64,000 nt of DNA from JAJFUE01 sp039683515 (GCA_039683515.1 JBDKRG010000003.1:62001-126000), one strand, 5' to 3'; counted from the first letter of the stretch, positions 33,935 to 42,838 are shown. The notes: generated by a model not told the origin, from the sequence alone. Program-made: numbers and translations.

Positions 33935-34858
33935 ATGCCCAGTGATCACCACCTGCTGATCGCCTGCGAGGACATCGACGCCGTCGAGCTCATCGGCACG
34001 CATGTGACCGGGCTGGGTTACGACCTGCGCTTCGCCGGCACGCTCGAGCAGGCGTTCGCCGAAATCGACCGGTGCGTGCCCGACCTGGTGATTTGCGGCT
34101 GGGAGCTGGGCGGGCTGGCCGGGGCCGAACTGGTCCAGAGGCTCAGGAAACCGCAGTCGCGCACGCGCTTCATCATGTTCGCCGGCCCCGACCAGCACAT
34201 CAACCTGGCCCAGGCGACGCGCCACCGCATCGTGGCGTTCCTGCAGCAGCCCATCCAGATCGACGACCTGACCCGCTTCATCAAGATGGCGCTCGATTTC
34301 GGCGATAATCACCCCAACCGGCGCGAATACAGCCGCTACCTGTTCGCGGTCGACACGCACTGCATCCTCATCAACCCGTTTGCCGACAGCGAGAGCCGGC
34401 CGATCGCGGCGATCATGCGCGACGTGAGCCGCTCGGGGCTGGCGATGCTCGTGCGGCAGGTGATCCCCGTCCCCGCCATGCTCAAGGTGGTCATTTCGGT
34501 CAACGGGCAGGTCCAGCCGGTGTCGATGCTCGCCAAGTCGATCTCGTGCACGCTCACGCAGATCCCCGGGGTCTACCGGCTGGGGGCCAAGTTTGTGGGT
34601 CTGTTGCCGCGCGAATTCGAGCACGCGCTGGCCGAGCTCGGCCAGCCCGATCCGGACCAGGGCGACATCATCATGGGCCGCAGCTTCAAGGAAGCGATCC
34701 AGGATTGGCTGGCCCACCACAAGGTCGAGTTCAGCGCGATCGACACCGGCACCAACCCCTCGGTGGCCGAGATCGCCGAGCAGCTCTTCGGCGAGATGAC
34801 CGACCCCACCGAAACCGTCGGCGGGACCAACGGCTCGGGCAACGGCCACGGCCTCTAA
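33935..34858 (+). CDS. PilZ-domain protein with a degenerate receiver domain
   Basis: The product has 307 residues. Residues 1-120 have a CheY-like fold pattern, but the phospho-acceptor position is glycine (PDLVICGWELGGLAG where LLD is expected), so it is probably not phosphorylated. Residues about 128-235 form a PilZ domain with RREYSRY (R-x3-R arginines) and DVSRSGLAM (D/N-x-S-x-x-G), the known cyclic-di-GMP-binding motifs. A 70-residue tail ends in a glycine/asparagine-rich stretch. A role linking cyclic-di-GMP to surface motility or exopolysaccharide is inferred from the family and the nearby chemotaxis genes. Confidence 0.8.
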   Translation: MPSDHHLLIACEDIDAVELIGTHVTGLGYDLRFAGTLEQAFAEIDRCVPDLVICGWELGGLAGAELVQRLRKPQSRTRFIMFAGPDQHINLAQATRHRIVAFLQQPIQIDDLTRFIKMALDFGDNHPNRREYSRYLFAVDTHCILINPFADSESRPIAAIMRDVSRSGLAMLVRQVIPVPAMLKVVISVNGQVQPVSMLAKSISCTLTQIPGVYRLGAKFVGLLPREFEHALAELGQPDPDQGDIIMGRSFKEAIQDWLAHHKVEFSAIDTGTNPSVAEIAEQLFGEMTDPTETVGGTNGSGNGHGL

Positions 34859-34928
34859 TTTCAATTCCCCATTGCGGATGCTTGCCAACCCGGCCGATGA
34901 TGGAGATGATATCGGCTGAGGAACACCC

Positions 34929-36908
34929 ATGACTCCCACGCACGATCAACCTCAGGACAAGCCCGGCGAGGGCCAGCCCGCCCCGCCGGCCGACAACGAC
35001 AACATGTTCCGGATCGTCGAGCCGGACGCGCAGCCGCGCCCGCAAGAGCCGGCCGCCAAGCCCGCCGAGGGGGCGCGGTTCGACATCGAATGGTTCGACG
35101 AGTCGAGCCCGCCCGAGTCCGGCCACATGTTCGCCGAGCCCGCCCCCGAGCCTCCCCCCGCCCCGTTCGAGATCGTGCACGACCCCGACAAGCCCCGCCA
35201 TGCGAAGAAAAAGGGGCCGGCCGCCGAGGCCGCGCAGGCGCCGGCGCCCGCCGCCGAGAAGAAATTCGCGCTGCCGCCGATCTGGATCCGCGTGTTCTGG
35301 GGGTTCATGCCGCTGATCCTGATGGTCGCCGGCTACGCCTCGGTCCTGCTGACCCAGGGAAAGGTCGGCTACGCCTGGGACGAGGCTTATTATTACGAGC
35401 CGTCGGCGAAGGCGGCCGACTGGCTGACCGAAGTCGTCTGCGGCAAGAAGCCGTTCGGCCGCGAGGCGATCGACGAATACTGGGGCGACCTGCACGAGCA
35501 CCCGAGCGTGCAGAAGTTCCTGTCGGGCATCGCGCTGCGCACGTTCACCGATCCGATGAAATCGCTGGGCGCGCTACGGATCCCGTCGGCGATCCTGTTC
35601 GGGATGACGCTGGCGCTCCTGTACATGCTCGGCCGCCGCGCGTTCGGGCCGATGTCGGGGCTCATCGCGGCGATTTTGTACGCGACGCTGCCGCGCGTCT
35701 TCGGCCATGCGCACTTCGCCACGATGGAACCGGCGCTGCTGTTCATGATGCTGCTCGTCGTCTTCTGCTTCCTGCGCGGGCTCGACCACCCGTTCTGGGC
35801 GGCGATGACCGGCATCAGCTTCGGGCTGCTGCTGGCGACCAAGATCAACGGTTTCTTCCTGCCGATCCCGCTCATCCTCTGGGGGCATCTCTACGCGCGG
35901 CGCCGCTACACGAACAACCTGTTCGCGATGCTGACGCTGGGGCCGGCCGTGATGGTCGCGGCGTGGCCGTGGCTGTGGCACGACACGGCGGCGCGGCTCC
36001 TCGAATACCTGCACTTCCACGCCGTCCACCAGAAGACCGCCGTGTTCTTCATGGGCCAGCGGTGGGGCTACAACGTGACGCCGAACGCGCCGTGGTATTA
36101 CCCGTCGGTCATGTTCTGGATCACGACGCCCATCGTGGCGCTGGTCCTGATCGCGGTCGGGGCGCTGCGGACGCTCGTGCGGCCGCACCTGAGGCCGTAC
36201 GGGGCGCTGTTCATGCTGTGCGCGCTGGCGATGTGGGCCGTCGCGAGCGCCCCCGACACGCCCAAGTACGACGGCGTGCGGCTGTTCCTGCCGATGTACC
36301 CGTTCCTGGCGCTGCTGGGGGGGTCGGGGTTCGTGTCGCTCATCCGGCGCATCGAGTGGCTCGTGGCGCGCGGCAACCGCGACCCCAACCGCGGCGAGTG
36401 GTTCGTCCACAAGGTGGCGTTCGCGTTCGCGCTGCTGCTGCTCGTCGACGGCGGCGGCTCGATCTGGCGCTACTACCCGTACATGCTGTCGTATTACAAC
36501 CCGTTCGTGGGCGGGCTGCGCGGGGCGGCCTCGCGGTACGAATCGATCTACTGGGGCGAGGCGCTCAACCACGACACGATCGACGTGCTCAACGCGCTGC
36601 CGCAGGGCTCCAGGATCAAGCCGCTGGCGATGCACGAGAAGTGCTTCATCGACCTGCAGCACTGGGGGCTGCTCGACCCGACGCTGCGGATCGGCGGCGA
36701 CCCGCCGTACGACTACCACATCCTGCAGTTCCGGCGCGGGTTCTTCGGGCGCCCCGAGCGCGCGCTGGCCGACTCGGGCCGGTTCAAGCAGATCCACGAG
36801 GTGCAGAAGGGGGGCGCGCCGCTGCTCGGGATCTACCAGACCGGGATCCCGTTCGAGCAGTACTGGCCGACGCTGCCGATGGACGCGCCGCCGCCGCGCC
36901 CCGAATAG
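34929..36908 (+). CDS. GT-C family glycosyltransferase (GT39/PMT-like) with disordered N-terminus
   Basis: The product has 659 residues. The first 110 or so residues are proline-, glutamate- and alanine-rich and look disordered and cytoplasmic. Then the first membrane helix (FMPLILMVAGYASVLLT) is followed by the D-E motif (YAWDEAYYYEPSAKAADWL), the catalytic acidic pair of lipid-carrier-dependent glycosyltransferases. About ten further helices follow, and a C-terminal soluble segment includes SYYNPFVGGLRGA. The family transfers sugars from polyprenyl phosphate to proteins or glycans in the periplasm. GAGGAA lies about six bases before the ATG. It is followed by two related polytopic genes. 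Confidence 0.82.
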   Translation: MTPTHDQPQDKPGEGQPAPPADNDNMFRIVEPDAQPRPQEPAAKPAEGARFDIEWFDESSPPESGHMFAEPAPEPPPAPFEIVHDPDKPRHAKKKGPAAEAAQAPAPAAEKKFALPPIWIRVFWGFMPLILMVAGYASVLLTQGKVGYAWDEAYYYEPSAKAADWLTEVVCGKKPFGREAIDEYWGDLHEHPSVQKFLSGIALRTFTDPMKSLGALRIPSAILFGMTLALLYMLGRRAFGPMSGLIAAILYATLPRVFGHAHFATMEPALLFMMLLVVFCFLRGLDHPFWAAMTGISFGLLLATKINGFFLPIPLILWGHLYARRRYTNNLFAMLTLGPAVMVAAWPWLWHDTAARLLEYLHFHAVHQKTAVFFMGQRWGYNVTPNAPWYYPSVMFWITTPIVALVLIAVGALRTLVRPHLRPYGALFMLCALAMWAVASAPDTPKYDGVRLFLPMYPFLALLGGSGFVSLIRRIEWLVARGNRDPNRGEWFVHKVAFAFALLLLVDGGGSIWRYYPYMLSYYNPFVGGLRGAASRYESIYWGEALNHDTIDVLNALPQGSRIKPLAMHEKCFIDLQHWGLLDPTLRIGGDPPYDYHILQFRRGFFGRPERALADSGRFKQIHEVQKGGAPLLGIYQTGIPFEQYWPTLPMDAPPPRPE

Positions 36909-36927
36909 ATACTGATTACATGGATAG

Positions 36928-36969
36928 TTCTGGACAACGCATCCCGGTTTCGGCCTAACATGCACGAGC
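36928..36969 (+). repeat. Upstream copy of a duplicated leader (promoter candidate)
   Basis: This 42-base block (TTCTGGACAACG at one end, TAACATGCACGAGC at the other) recurs at 38768-38809, in front of the paralogous gene. Conservation upstream of both copies suggests a shared promoter or leader that was duplicated with the gene. Confidence 0.6.
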
Positions 36970-36991
36970 ATGCTTGCGCGATCGGGAGTCA

Positions 36992-38767
36992 ATGGCTGTT
37001 GCACGGGGGAAAATGCGCTTTATGGTCGTGCTGGCCCTGGCCGCCTACGGCTGCGGCTGCGCGCTGGCATGGGTGGCGGATTTCCACATGTGCGTCCAGA
37101 TCGATCCGCTCGTGCAATGCCTGGACTCGCGCGCGCTTCGTGACCGCTTCTGGGAGTCGCTTCTTTACCTCCACTCCCAACCGCCGCTGCTCAACTTCAT
37201 CCTCGGGATCGTGCTCAAGCTCGAACAGGCCGGCGGGCCTTCGATCCAGACGTCCCTGTTCTGGATGCACCTGACGATGGGGGCATGCGCGGCCGCCGGG
37301 ATCGGAGCCCTGGCGGGGCGCCTCATCCGCCCACGGTTGGCGGCGGCGGCCGCCACCCTCCTCTTCCTGTTCCATCCCATGTTTTATGTCCACACCTTCT
37401 TTTTCTTCTATACCATCCACGAATTGCTGTTCCTGGTTTGCATGGCGCTGTTCGCCGAGCAATACCTGCGCCGGGGGCGCGTTCGCGATTTTGCCGGCGC
37501 CGGCATCTTCACGATCGCCCTGGTCAATACCCACACCCTATTCGCCCCGGCGTGGGCGATGGCGCTGTTGATCGGCCTGGCCGCGCTCAATCCACGCCGC
37601 CGGCGCGGCACCGGTTTGTGCCGGCTCGCGCCGGTTGCGGCCATGCTGATCATTCTGCTTGTGGCCTGGCCCCTCAAAAACTGGATGATTTTCGACACTT
37701 TCAGTTATACAAGCTGGGCCGGCTACAACCTCTCGCACAATTTCCTGGGCAACAACGAGCATCTCCTGCCCGATCCGCGCGGGATCTATCGGCCTGAGCC
37801 GCTCGGACCGGAGCCGGTCCGGTGGACCCTGGACCATGCCGAATTCGAACTGACGCCGCGTTCCCGGCAACTACGACTAGAATACTGGGTCGAGCACCCG
37901 GACGTCGGCGCGAACAAACCCGTTCACGTCAGGATGAGCGTCGACCACACGCCGGTGGTCGACGAAACGATTTGCAGCCGCGGCCTGCAAAAACGCGCGT
38001 TGACCCTGCCGCCGCTCCAGCAGCGCTGCCTGGTCGAATTCGAAATCAATCCGACGTGGCGCGATGGAACCGGGCGCGAGCTGGGCATCGCCATTGGCCG
38101 GTTGAGCTGGCAGACGACCACGGGATCTTTGCGCGCGACGATTCTCATGCCGCGGAATGTGATTCACGGCATCCCGGCCCGGATGCAGGACGTGGAGACG
38201 CTCATCAAGCCGTTCAAGCCCGGCGGCCATCTGAATTTCAATCATTACTGGATGTTCGATTATTCACGGCGCGGAACCGACATGGCGTTGAGCGCGCTCA
38301 GGCGCAATCCGCGCCTGCTCCTTGACAAGATCATGGCCAATTACCTGTATTTCACGCGATTCAGCGGCCGTCATGCGTACAGCGGCGAATACATCTGCCC
38401 CCCGGGAAGCCTGCTGTGGAACTGGACGCGCCTGTACGAGGCCCTGCTCTGCCAGGATTTCCGGCCCGAATCAAAACTGTCGGAAACAGGGCTGGCGCAT
38501 CCGTGGCCGATTTCGGGCTTCATGCTGACGTTCCCGCTCCTGATCGGCCTGATCCCGCTCAAAATCATGCGCGAGTGGAGAGCGCACCCGATCCGGGCCC
38601 GGCTCGCACTGTGCATGTATTACTGCATCGCGTGGGTCACGTTGCTGGTCATCGTCGTGGATGGCCTGGAGGGCAACCGATTGCGTTTTTCGACCATTCC
38701 GTTCCTGATCATTCTCGGTTTCTGGCTGCTGCCCGGCGCGCGCGGGGTGAAAGGCCAAGGCAGATAA
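36992..38767 (+). CDS. Polytopic membrane protein, tandem paralogue 1
   Basis: The product has 591 residues and is not assigned to a named family with confidence. There are about 10 hydrophobic segments: one near the N-terminus (VVLALAAYGCGCALAWVA), several between about 75 and 235, and three at the C-terminus. A hydrophilic, probably periplasmic beta-rich insert spans about 255-390. Conserved motifs shared with the next gene are FWESLLYLHxQPPLLNFILG, FFYTIHELLFLV and NHYWMFD. GT-C-type glycosyltransferase topology is possible. The ATG at 36992 is supported by GGGAG just upstream and by the matching start (M-A-V-A) of the paralogue. Confidence 0.75.
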   Translation: MAVARGKMRFMVVLALAAYGCGCALAWVADFHMCVQIDPLVQCLDSRALRDRFWESLLYLHSQPPLLNFILGIVLKLEQAGGPSIQTSLFWMHLTMGACAAAGIGALAGRLIRPRLAAAAATLLFLFHPMFYVHTFFFFYTIHELLFLVCMALFAEQYLRRGRVRDFAGAGIFTIALVNTHTLFAPAWAMALLIGLAALNPRRRRGTGLCRLAPVAAMLIILLVAWPLKNWMIFDTFSYTSWAGYNLSHNFLGNNEHLLPDPRGIYRPEPLGPEPVRWTLDHAEFELTPRSRQLRLEYWVEHPDVGANKPVHVRMSVDHTPVVDETICSRGLQKRALTLPPLQQRCLVEFEINPTWRDGTGRELGIAIGRLSWQTTTGSLRATILMPRNVIHGIPARMQDVETLIKPFKPGGHLNFNHYWMFDYSRRGTDMALSALRRNPRLLLDKIMANYLYFTRFSGRHAYSGEYICPPGSLLWNWTRLYEALLCQDFRPESKLSETGLAHPWPISGFMLTFPLLIGLIPLKIMREWRAHPIRARLALCMYYCIAWVTLLVIVVDGLEGNRLRFSTIPFLIILGFWLLPGARGVKGQGR

Positions 38768-38809
38768 TTCTGGACAACGTCGCCCGGATGCATCCTAACA
38801 TGCACGAGC
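38768..38809 (+). repeat. Downstream copy of the duplicated leader
   Basis: The second copy of the block at 36928-36969, beginning at the stop codon of the first paralogue and ending 24 bases before the start of the second. Confidence 0.6.
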
Positions 38810-38833
38810 CCTGGGGGGGCGTGGCCGGAGACG

Positions 38834-40612
38834 ATGGCTGTCGCGCACAGAACACGGGTGATCGTGATGGTGGCCCTGGCCGGCTACGCATGCGGCGGCG
38901 TGCTGGCGTGGGCGGCGGATTTCCACATGTTCGTGCAGATCGAGCCGTTCGTCCACTACCTCGACCCGCGAGCGCTGCGGGCCCACTTCTGGGAGTCGCT
39001 CCTCTACCTGCATGCCCAGCCGCCGCTGCTCAATTTCATCCTGGGGGCGGCCCTGAAGCTGGAGCAGGCCGGCGGGCCGTCCATCCGGGAATCGCTGTTC
39101 TGGATGCAGCAGGCGCTGGGCGCCCTCGCCGCGGTCGGCGTGGGCGCGCTGGCCGCGCGGATGATCCGCTCGACCGCCGTGGCGTGCCTCGCCACGCTCG
39201 TCTTCGTCCTCCACCCGATGTTCCACGCGCACGCGACCGTTTTCTTTTACACCATCCACGAACTGCTGTTCCTCGTCTGGATGGCGGTGTTCGTCGAGCG
39301 CTACCTGCGCCGGCGCCGGGCGGCCGACTTCGCCGGCGCGGGCTTCTTCGCCGTCGCGCTGGTCTACACGCACGCCTTGTTCAGCCCGCTGTGGGCGGTG
39401 GCGGCGCTGGCCGGCCTGTATGGGCTGGATCCGCGGCGGCGCCCCGGGAGGGCGCCGCGGCGGATGGTCCCGGTCACGCTCTGCCTGGCCGTGGTCCTCT
39501 GCGCGTGGCCGCTCAAGAACTGGATCATTTTCGACTCGTTCAGCTACACGAGCTGGCTGGGCTACAACCTCGCCCACAATTACTTCAGCAACAGCGAGCA
39601 TATCCTGCCCGACGCGCGCGGGCTTTATCGCCCCGAGCGGCTCGGGGCGGAATCGGTCCGCTGGACGCTCGGCCATGCCGAATTCGACCTCGTGCCGCGC
39701 GCGCCGCGGCTCCAGTTCGAATACACGGTCGCCCACCCGGCCGCCGGCGCCGCGCAGCCGGTTCGCGTGACGATGCGCGTCGACGGCAAGCCGGTGCTCG
39801 AGGATTCGATCACCAGCCGCGGCCCGCAGCGGCGGCAACTGGCCGTGCGCGTGCTCGACCGCAGACAGCGCGTCGAATTCGACGTCGCGCCGACGTGGCG
39901 CGACGAGATCGGGCGCGAACTGGGGATCGCGATCGGCCCGATGCGCTGGCTGGCGACGACGGGGTCGCTGGAAGCCAGGATCCTCATGCCGCCCGAAATC
40001 ACGCACGGCGTCCCGACGAAGCTGCGGCATGTGCCGGCGCTCGTCAAGCCCCTCAAGCCGGGCAACCACACCAATTGCAACCATTACTGGATGTTCGATT
40101 TCTCGAGGCGCGGCCTGGACCTGACCGTCCGGGCGCTCCGGCGCAACCCGCGGCTGCTGCTCGACAAGATCGCGGCCAATTACCTGTTCTACACGCGGTT
40201 CAGCGGGCGCCACCCGAACAGCGGCGACCTGGGCTGCCCGCCCGGGAGCCTGCTGTGGCGCTGGAAGAAGATCTACGAGATCGGCCTGTGCCAGGACGCG
40301 CGGCCCGATTCGAAACTGTCCGAGACGGGGCTGACGAGCTTCCGGCCCGTGTCGGGATTCATGCTGACGTTTCCGGCGCTCATCGCGCTGATCGCGGCGC
40401 AGATCGCGCGCCGGTGGCGGGTTCGGCCGGTCCGGGCGCGAACCGCGCTCTTCATGCTCACCTGCATCGTGTGGGTGTTTTTGCTGTCGGTCGTCGTCGA
40501 CGGGCTGGAGGGGAACCGGCTGCGGTTCGCGACGCTGCCGTTCCTGATCATCCTGGCGTGCGGGCTATTGCCGGTGGCGGTGCGGCGCAGGCCGCTCACT
40601 CCTTCTGCTTGA
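38834..40612 (+). CDS. Polytopic membrane protein, tandem paralogue 2
   Basis: The product has 592 residues, alignable end to end with the preceding product (start M-A-V-A, FHMFVQIEPFVHYLD, FWESLLYLHAQPPLLNFILG, FFYTIHELLFLVWMA, NHYWMFDFSRRGLDL, VVDGLEGNRLRF). Topology is the same: N-terminal helix, a helical bundle, a hydrophilic insert from about 240 to 375, and three C-terminal helices. The duplication appears old, since many positions differ while motifs are kept. Its 3' end overlaps the convergent hydrolase gene by 17 bases. Context with the GT-C gene suggests a role in envelope glycan assembly, which remains an inference. Confidence 0.75.
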   Translation: MAVAHRTRVIVMVALAGYACGGVLAWAADFHMFVQIEPFVHYLDPRALRAHFWESLLYLHAQPPLLNFILGAALKLEQAGGPSIRESLFWMQQALGALAAVGVGALAARMIRSTAVACLATLVFVLHPMFHAHATVFFYTIHELLFLVWMAVFVERYLRRRRAADFAGAGFFAVALVYTHALFSPLWAVAALAGLYGLDPRRRPGRAPRRMVPVTLCLAVVLCAWPLKNWIIFDSFSYTSWLGYNLAHNYFSNSEHILPDARGLYRPERLGAESVRWTLGHAEFDLVPRAPRLQFEYTVAHPAAGAAQPVRVTMRVDGKPVLEDSITSRGPQRRQLAVRVLDRRQRVEFDVAPTWRDEIGRELGIAIGPMRWLATTGSLEARILMPPEITHGVPTKLRHVPALVKPLKPGNHTNCNHYWMFDFSRRGLDLTVRALRRNPRLLLDKIAANYLFYTRFSGRHPNSGDLGCPPGSLLWRWKKIYEIGLCQDARPDSKLSETGLTSFRPVSGFMLTFPALIALIAAQIARRWRVRPVRARTALFMLTCIVWVFLLSVVVDGLEGNRLRFATLPFLIILACGLLPVAVRRRPLTPSA

Positions 40613-41612
40613 TCTCGAACGTGCCGTCGCCGTCGAGATCCTCCTTGAATTCGCCGTCGGCGAGCCAGCCCTTCGCGATCGCGTCGTCGCGCAGGTAGGC
40701 CTCCCAGAACGCGATCGAGCTCGACAGGATCAGCTGGTGATAGACCTTGTCGCCGTCGCGGTGCGCCGGGTCGAACCGGCGGCCGGAGAACACCATGTGG
40801 TCGGCGCCGTTCATCGTGAGCAGGTAACAGTCGACGCCGTACATGTTGTCGAACGGGATGCGGCGGTCCTGGGCCAGGCACGTGCCGATGGGACTGTGGT
40901 CGTTGGTCCCGGTGATGAACAGGCACGGGATCCGGATGGAGCCGTAGGCGCGGTCGAGGATGTCGGCGTTGCGCCGGTTGGCCGGGGCGCTCAGGAGCAC
41001 GGCGGCCTTGACGCGGCGGTCGGCGAGCTTGAAAGAGCGGCCGAGCGGCCCGACGAACGTCTGGCCGGAAATCGCAAGGGCGGTGTTGGCGCCGAACGAA
41101 TGGCCGGCGACGCCGATCCTGCCGATGTCGACTTTGCCGTGGAGCGGCCCGGCGCCGAGAGTCATCGAGGTCAGCTGATCGATCACGGAGCTGACGTCGC
41201 GCGGGCGATTGATCGCATTCTGGGGGTCGTCGGCGGCGCGCGCCAGGGCGTCCATCGCGCGGCCGCCCTTCTTGAGGACGCTCGCGTCGCTGCCGATATG
41301 CGTCGGGTGGACGCTGATGTAGCCGTGGCTGGCCCAGTGGCGGCCGAGGTATTCGTAGCCGTCGCGCGAGCCGCCCAGGCCGTGCGAGAAGATGATGACC
41401 GGGAACGGCCCCTTGCCGGCCGGCATGTAGAGCTTGAGCGGGATGTCGCGCTGGCGCGCGACGTCGCGCAACGCATATTCGGCGGCATCGACCTGAAACG
41501 GCCCCGGCGTGCCGTAGAGCTCGGCCTGCAGGGGCATGGCCGACGAGGCGGAACCGCTCAACGCGGCGAGCGCCAGCGCCGCCAGCAGAAAGATTGTGTG
41601 AATTCTAATCAT
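40596..41612 (-). CDS. Secreted alpha/beta hydrolase (dienelactone hydrolase/PAF-acetylhydrolase-like)
   Basis: The product has 338 residues. A signal peptide (MIRIHTIFLLAALALAALSGSASSA) is followed by an alpha/beta hydrolase fold. FPVIIFSHGLGGSRDGY carries the oxyanion-hole region and GVAGHSFGANTAL is the nucleophile elbow (G-H-S-F-G). GADHMVFSG supplies the catalytic histidine. The C-terminal DLDGDGTFEI resembles a calcium-binding D-x-D-x-D-G loop. The ATG at 41612 is chosen so that the signal peptide starts directly; an ATG eight codons earlier is possible. Substrate unknown; esterase or lipase-like activity is likely. Confidence 0.83.
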   Translation of the reverse strand: MIRIHTIFLLAALALAALSGSASSAMPLQAELYGTPGPFQVDAAEYALRDVARQRDIPLKLYMPAGKGPFPVIIFSHGLGGSRDGYEYLGRHWASHGYISVHPTHIGSDASVLKKGGRAMDALARAADDPQNAINRPRDVSSVIDQLTSMTLGAGPLHGKVDIGRIGVAGHSFGANTALAISGQTFVGPLGRSFKLADRRVKAAVLLSAPANRRNADILDRAYGSIRIPCLFITGTNDHSPIGTCLAQDRRIPFDNMYGVDCYLLTMNGADHMVFSGRRFDPAHRDGDKVYHQLILSSSIAFWEAYLRDDAIAKGWLADGEFKEDLDGDGTFEIKQKE

Positions 41613-41646
41613 TATGCGCAGAACCCCGGACTGCAAATGCGTCTAT

Positions 41647-41675
41647 ATTCTATTGTCGCAGGGGATCAGGATCAA
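41647..41675 (-). promoter_or_regulatory. Sigma-70-type promoter for the hydrolase gene
   Basis: On the minus strand TTGATC (41670-41675) and TAGAAT (41647-41652) are separated by exactly 17 bases and match the consensus at 4 and 5 of 6 positions. They lie 35 bases upstream of the start at 41612. In the same 317-base gap (41613-41929) an extended -10 (TG-T-TATAGA, 41748-41756) on the plus strand could serve the response regulator gene, but without a good -35. Confidence 0.5.
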
Positions 41676-41929
41676 AAGTTTCTTTGTAAAAATCGCGGCG
41701 CGCCGCCGGCGCGCGGACGATTTCGGCTTTCATTGGCGGGCCGGACATGTTATAGAATTTGCAGTAGTTGTCGATGTCATGCGAGAGCCACTCGCTGTTG
41801 CAACAGGAGTTCACGCGACCTTCCCCCGTGGCATTCTCCCTGGCCGAATAGTCAATTGATTGAGTGGGCTTATGGCCACTCGTAAGTTCTTACATCCGGG
41901 CACCACATCGCAGAATGAGAGGATTGTTT

Positions 41930-42688
41930 ATGTCCAACAAGGGACAGATTTTGATAGCGGATGACGATGCGAGCTGTCGGAAAGTATTGGCCGAGATGCT
42001 GGGCTACGAGGATTACGCCTGCACGTGCGTGGGCGACGGCGCCGAGGCCGCCGAGTTGCTGGGCAAGGAACATTTCGACGTCTTCATCTGCGACATCAAC
42101 ATGCCGGGCAATCGCAACCTGGAACTGATACGCAACCTGCCGGAGTCGGCCGCGGGCCTGCCGGTGATCCTGATGACCGGCTACCCGTCGCTCGAGACCG
42201 CGATTTCGTCGGTTCACCTGTCGGTCATGGCGTACCTCGTCAAGCCCGTCAAAAGACAGGATTTGCTCGACCATGTCGCGAAACTGACCGAATACAGCCG
42301 CGTGTGCCGTTCCGGCAAGGAAGTCTACGAGCGGCTCAACGGCTGGACGCACGAGATCAAGGAGCTGCGCCAGTACCTGATCAAGAACCCGCGGATGAAG
42401 GAGCATTTCCCGGTGGGCGACTTCGTGTCGCTCACGGTCAGCAACATGCTCGGCTCGATCCTGGACCTCAAACGGCTGGTCGAGGGGCTGAGCGACCAGA
42501 AAAGCTCCCAGGAAGTCTGCCAGCTCTATGACTGCCCGCGCCTGGAGCAGTACCGCAAGATCATCCTGGACACGATCAAGGTTCTCGAGAGGACCAGAAG
42601 TTCGTTCAAATCGAAAGAGCTGAGCGATTTGCGCCATACCCTGGAGCAGATTGTGCAGAACGATTCACCGTGTAATAAAAATTATTAA
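41930..42688 (+). CDS. Response regulator with uncharacterised helical C-terminal domain
   Basis: The product has 252 residues. Residues 1-125 form a receiver domain: ILIADDDASCRKVL (acidic pair), FDVFICDINMPG (phospho-acceptor Asp), ILMTGYPS (Thr) and AYLVKPVKR (Lys). The remaining 125 residues are predicted helical (YERLNGWTHEIKELRQYL and later) with no known output domain. GAGAGGA lies upstream of the ATG at 41930; an upstream in-frame extension is not supported. The gene sits immediately before the chemotaxis operon, and its stop codon overlaps the sigma-28 promoter at 42686. Confidence 0.85.
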   Translation: MSNKGQILIADDDASCRKVLAEMLGYEDYACTCVGDGAEAAELLGKEHFDVFICDINMPGNRNLELIRNLPESAAGLPVILMTGYPSLETAISSVHLSVMAYLVKPVKRQDLLDHVAKLTEYSRVCRSGKEVYERLNGWTHEIKELRQYLIKNPRMKEHFPVGDFVSLTVSNMLGSILDLKRLVEGLSDQKSSQEVCQLYDCPRLEQYRKIILDTIKVLERTRSSFKSKELSDLRHTLEQIVQNDSPCNKNY

Positions 42689-42712
42689 AGCCGGTTGTCC
42701 GCGGGCCGATAA
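42686..42712 (+). promoter_or_regulatory. Sigma-28 (FliA-type) promoter of the chemotaxis operon
   Basis: TAAAGCCG (42686-42693), exactly 11 bases, then GCCGATAA (42705-42712). The -10 equals the FliA consensus in all eight positions and the -35 has the invariant TAAAG. The predicted start is near 42719-42721. The TAA of the -35 element is also the stop codon of the preceding response regulator. This links the downstream che genes to flagellar gene control. Confidence 0.8.
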
Positions 42713-42727
42713 AGTATGTGACAAGAG

Positions 42728-42838
42728 GACCTGCATTGAGTGCAGGTCGCCTGGCGGACAAGCTTGAGGCTTGTAAGTCGACGGCGCAATCAAGTGGGCG
42801 GTTTCGAAACGGAACTCCACCGAATTGCGCCTTTTTTT
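42728..42838 (+). ncRNA. Structured leader or small RNA with twin TTGAG-loop hairpins ahead of cheA
   Basis: Starting a few bases after the predicted sigma-28 transcription start, two perfect hairpins carry the same pentaloop TTGAG: stem of 8 bp (42728-42735 with 42741-42748) and stem of 6 bp (42758-42763 with 42769-42774). A third, longer stem ends in a T-run (see terminator). No ORF fits. It could be an attenuator in the 5' UTR of the che operon or a separate FliA-dependent small RNA. The rest of the 397-base gap to 43085 shows nothing further except GGAGGG before cheA. Confidence 0.55.
42783..42838 (+). terminator. Intrinsic terminator-like hairpin between sigma-28 promoter and cheA
   Basis: GGCGCAAT (42783-42790) pairs with ATTGCGCC (42824-42831), with further inner pairing (GTGG with CCAC and a GTTTCGAAAC palindrome), followed at once by seven Ts (42832-42838). 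It lies downstream of both the response regulator and the sigma-28 promoter, about 250 bases before cheA. Confidence 0.65.

Noticed and set aside
36974..36991. Earlier TTG start for the first tandem paralogue
   Set aside because: The ATG at 36992 has a better ribosome-binding site and aligns with the first residues of the second paralogue.
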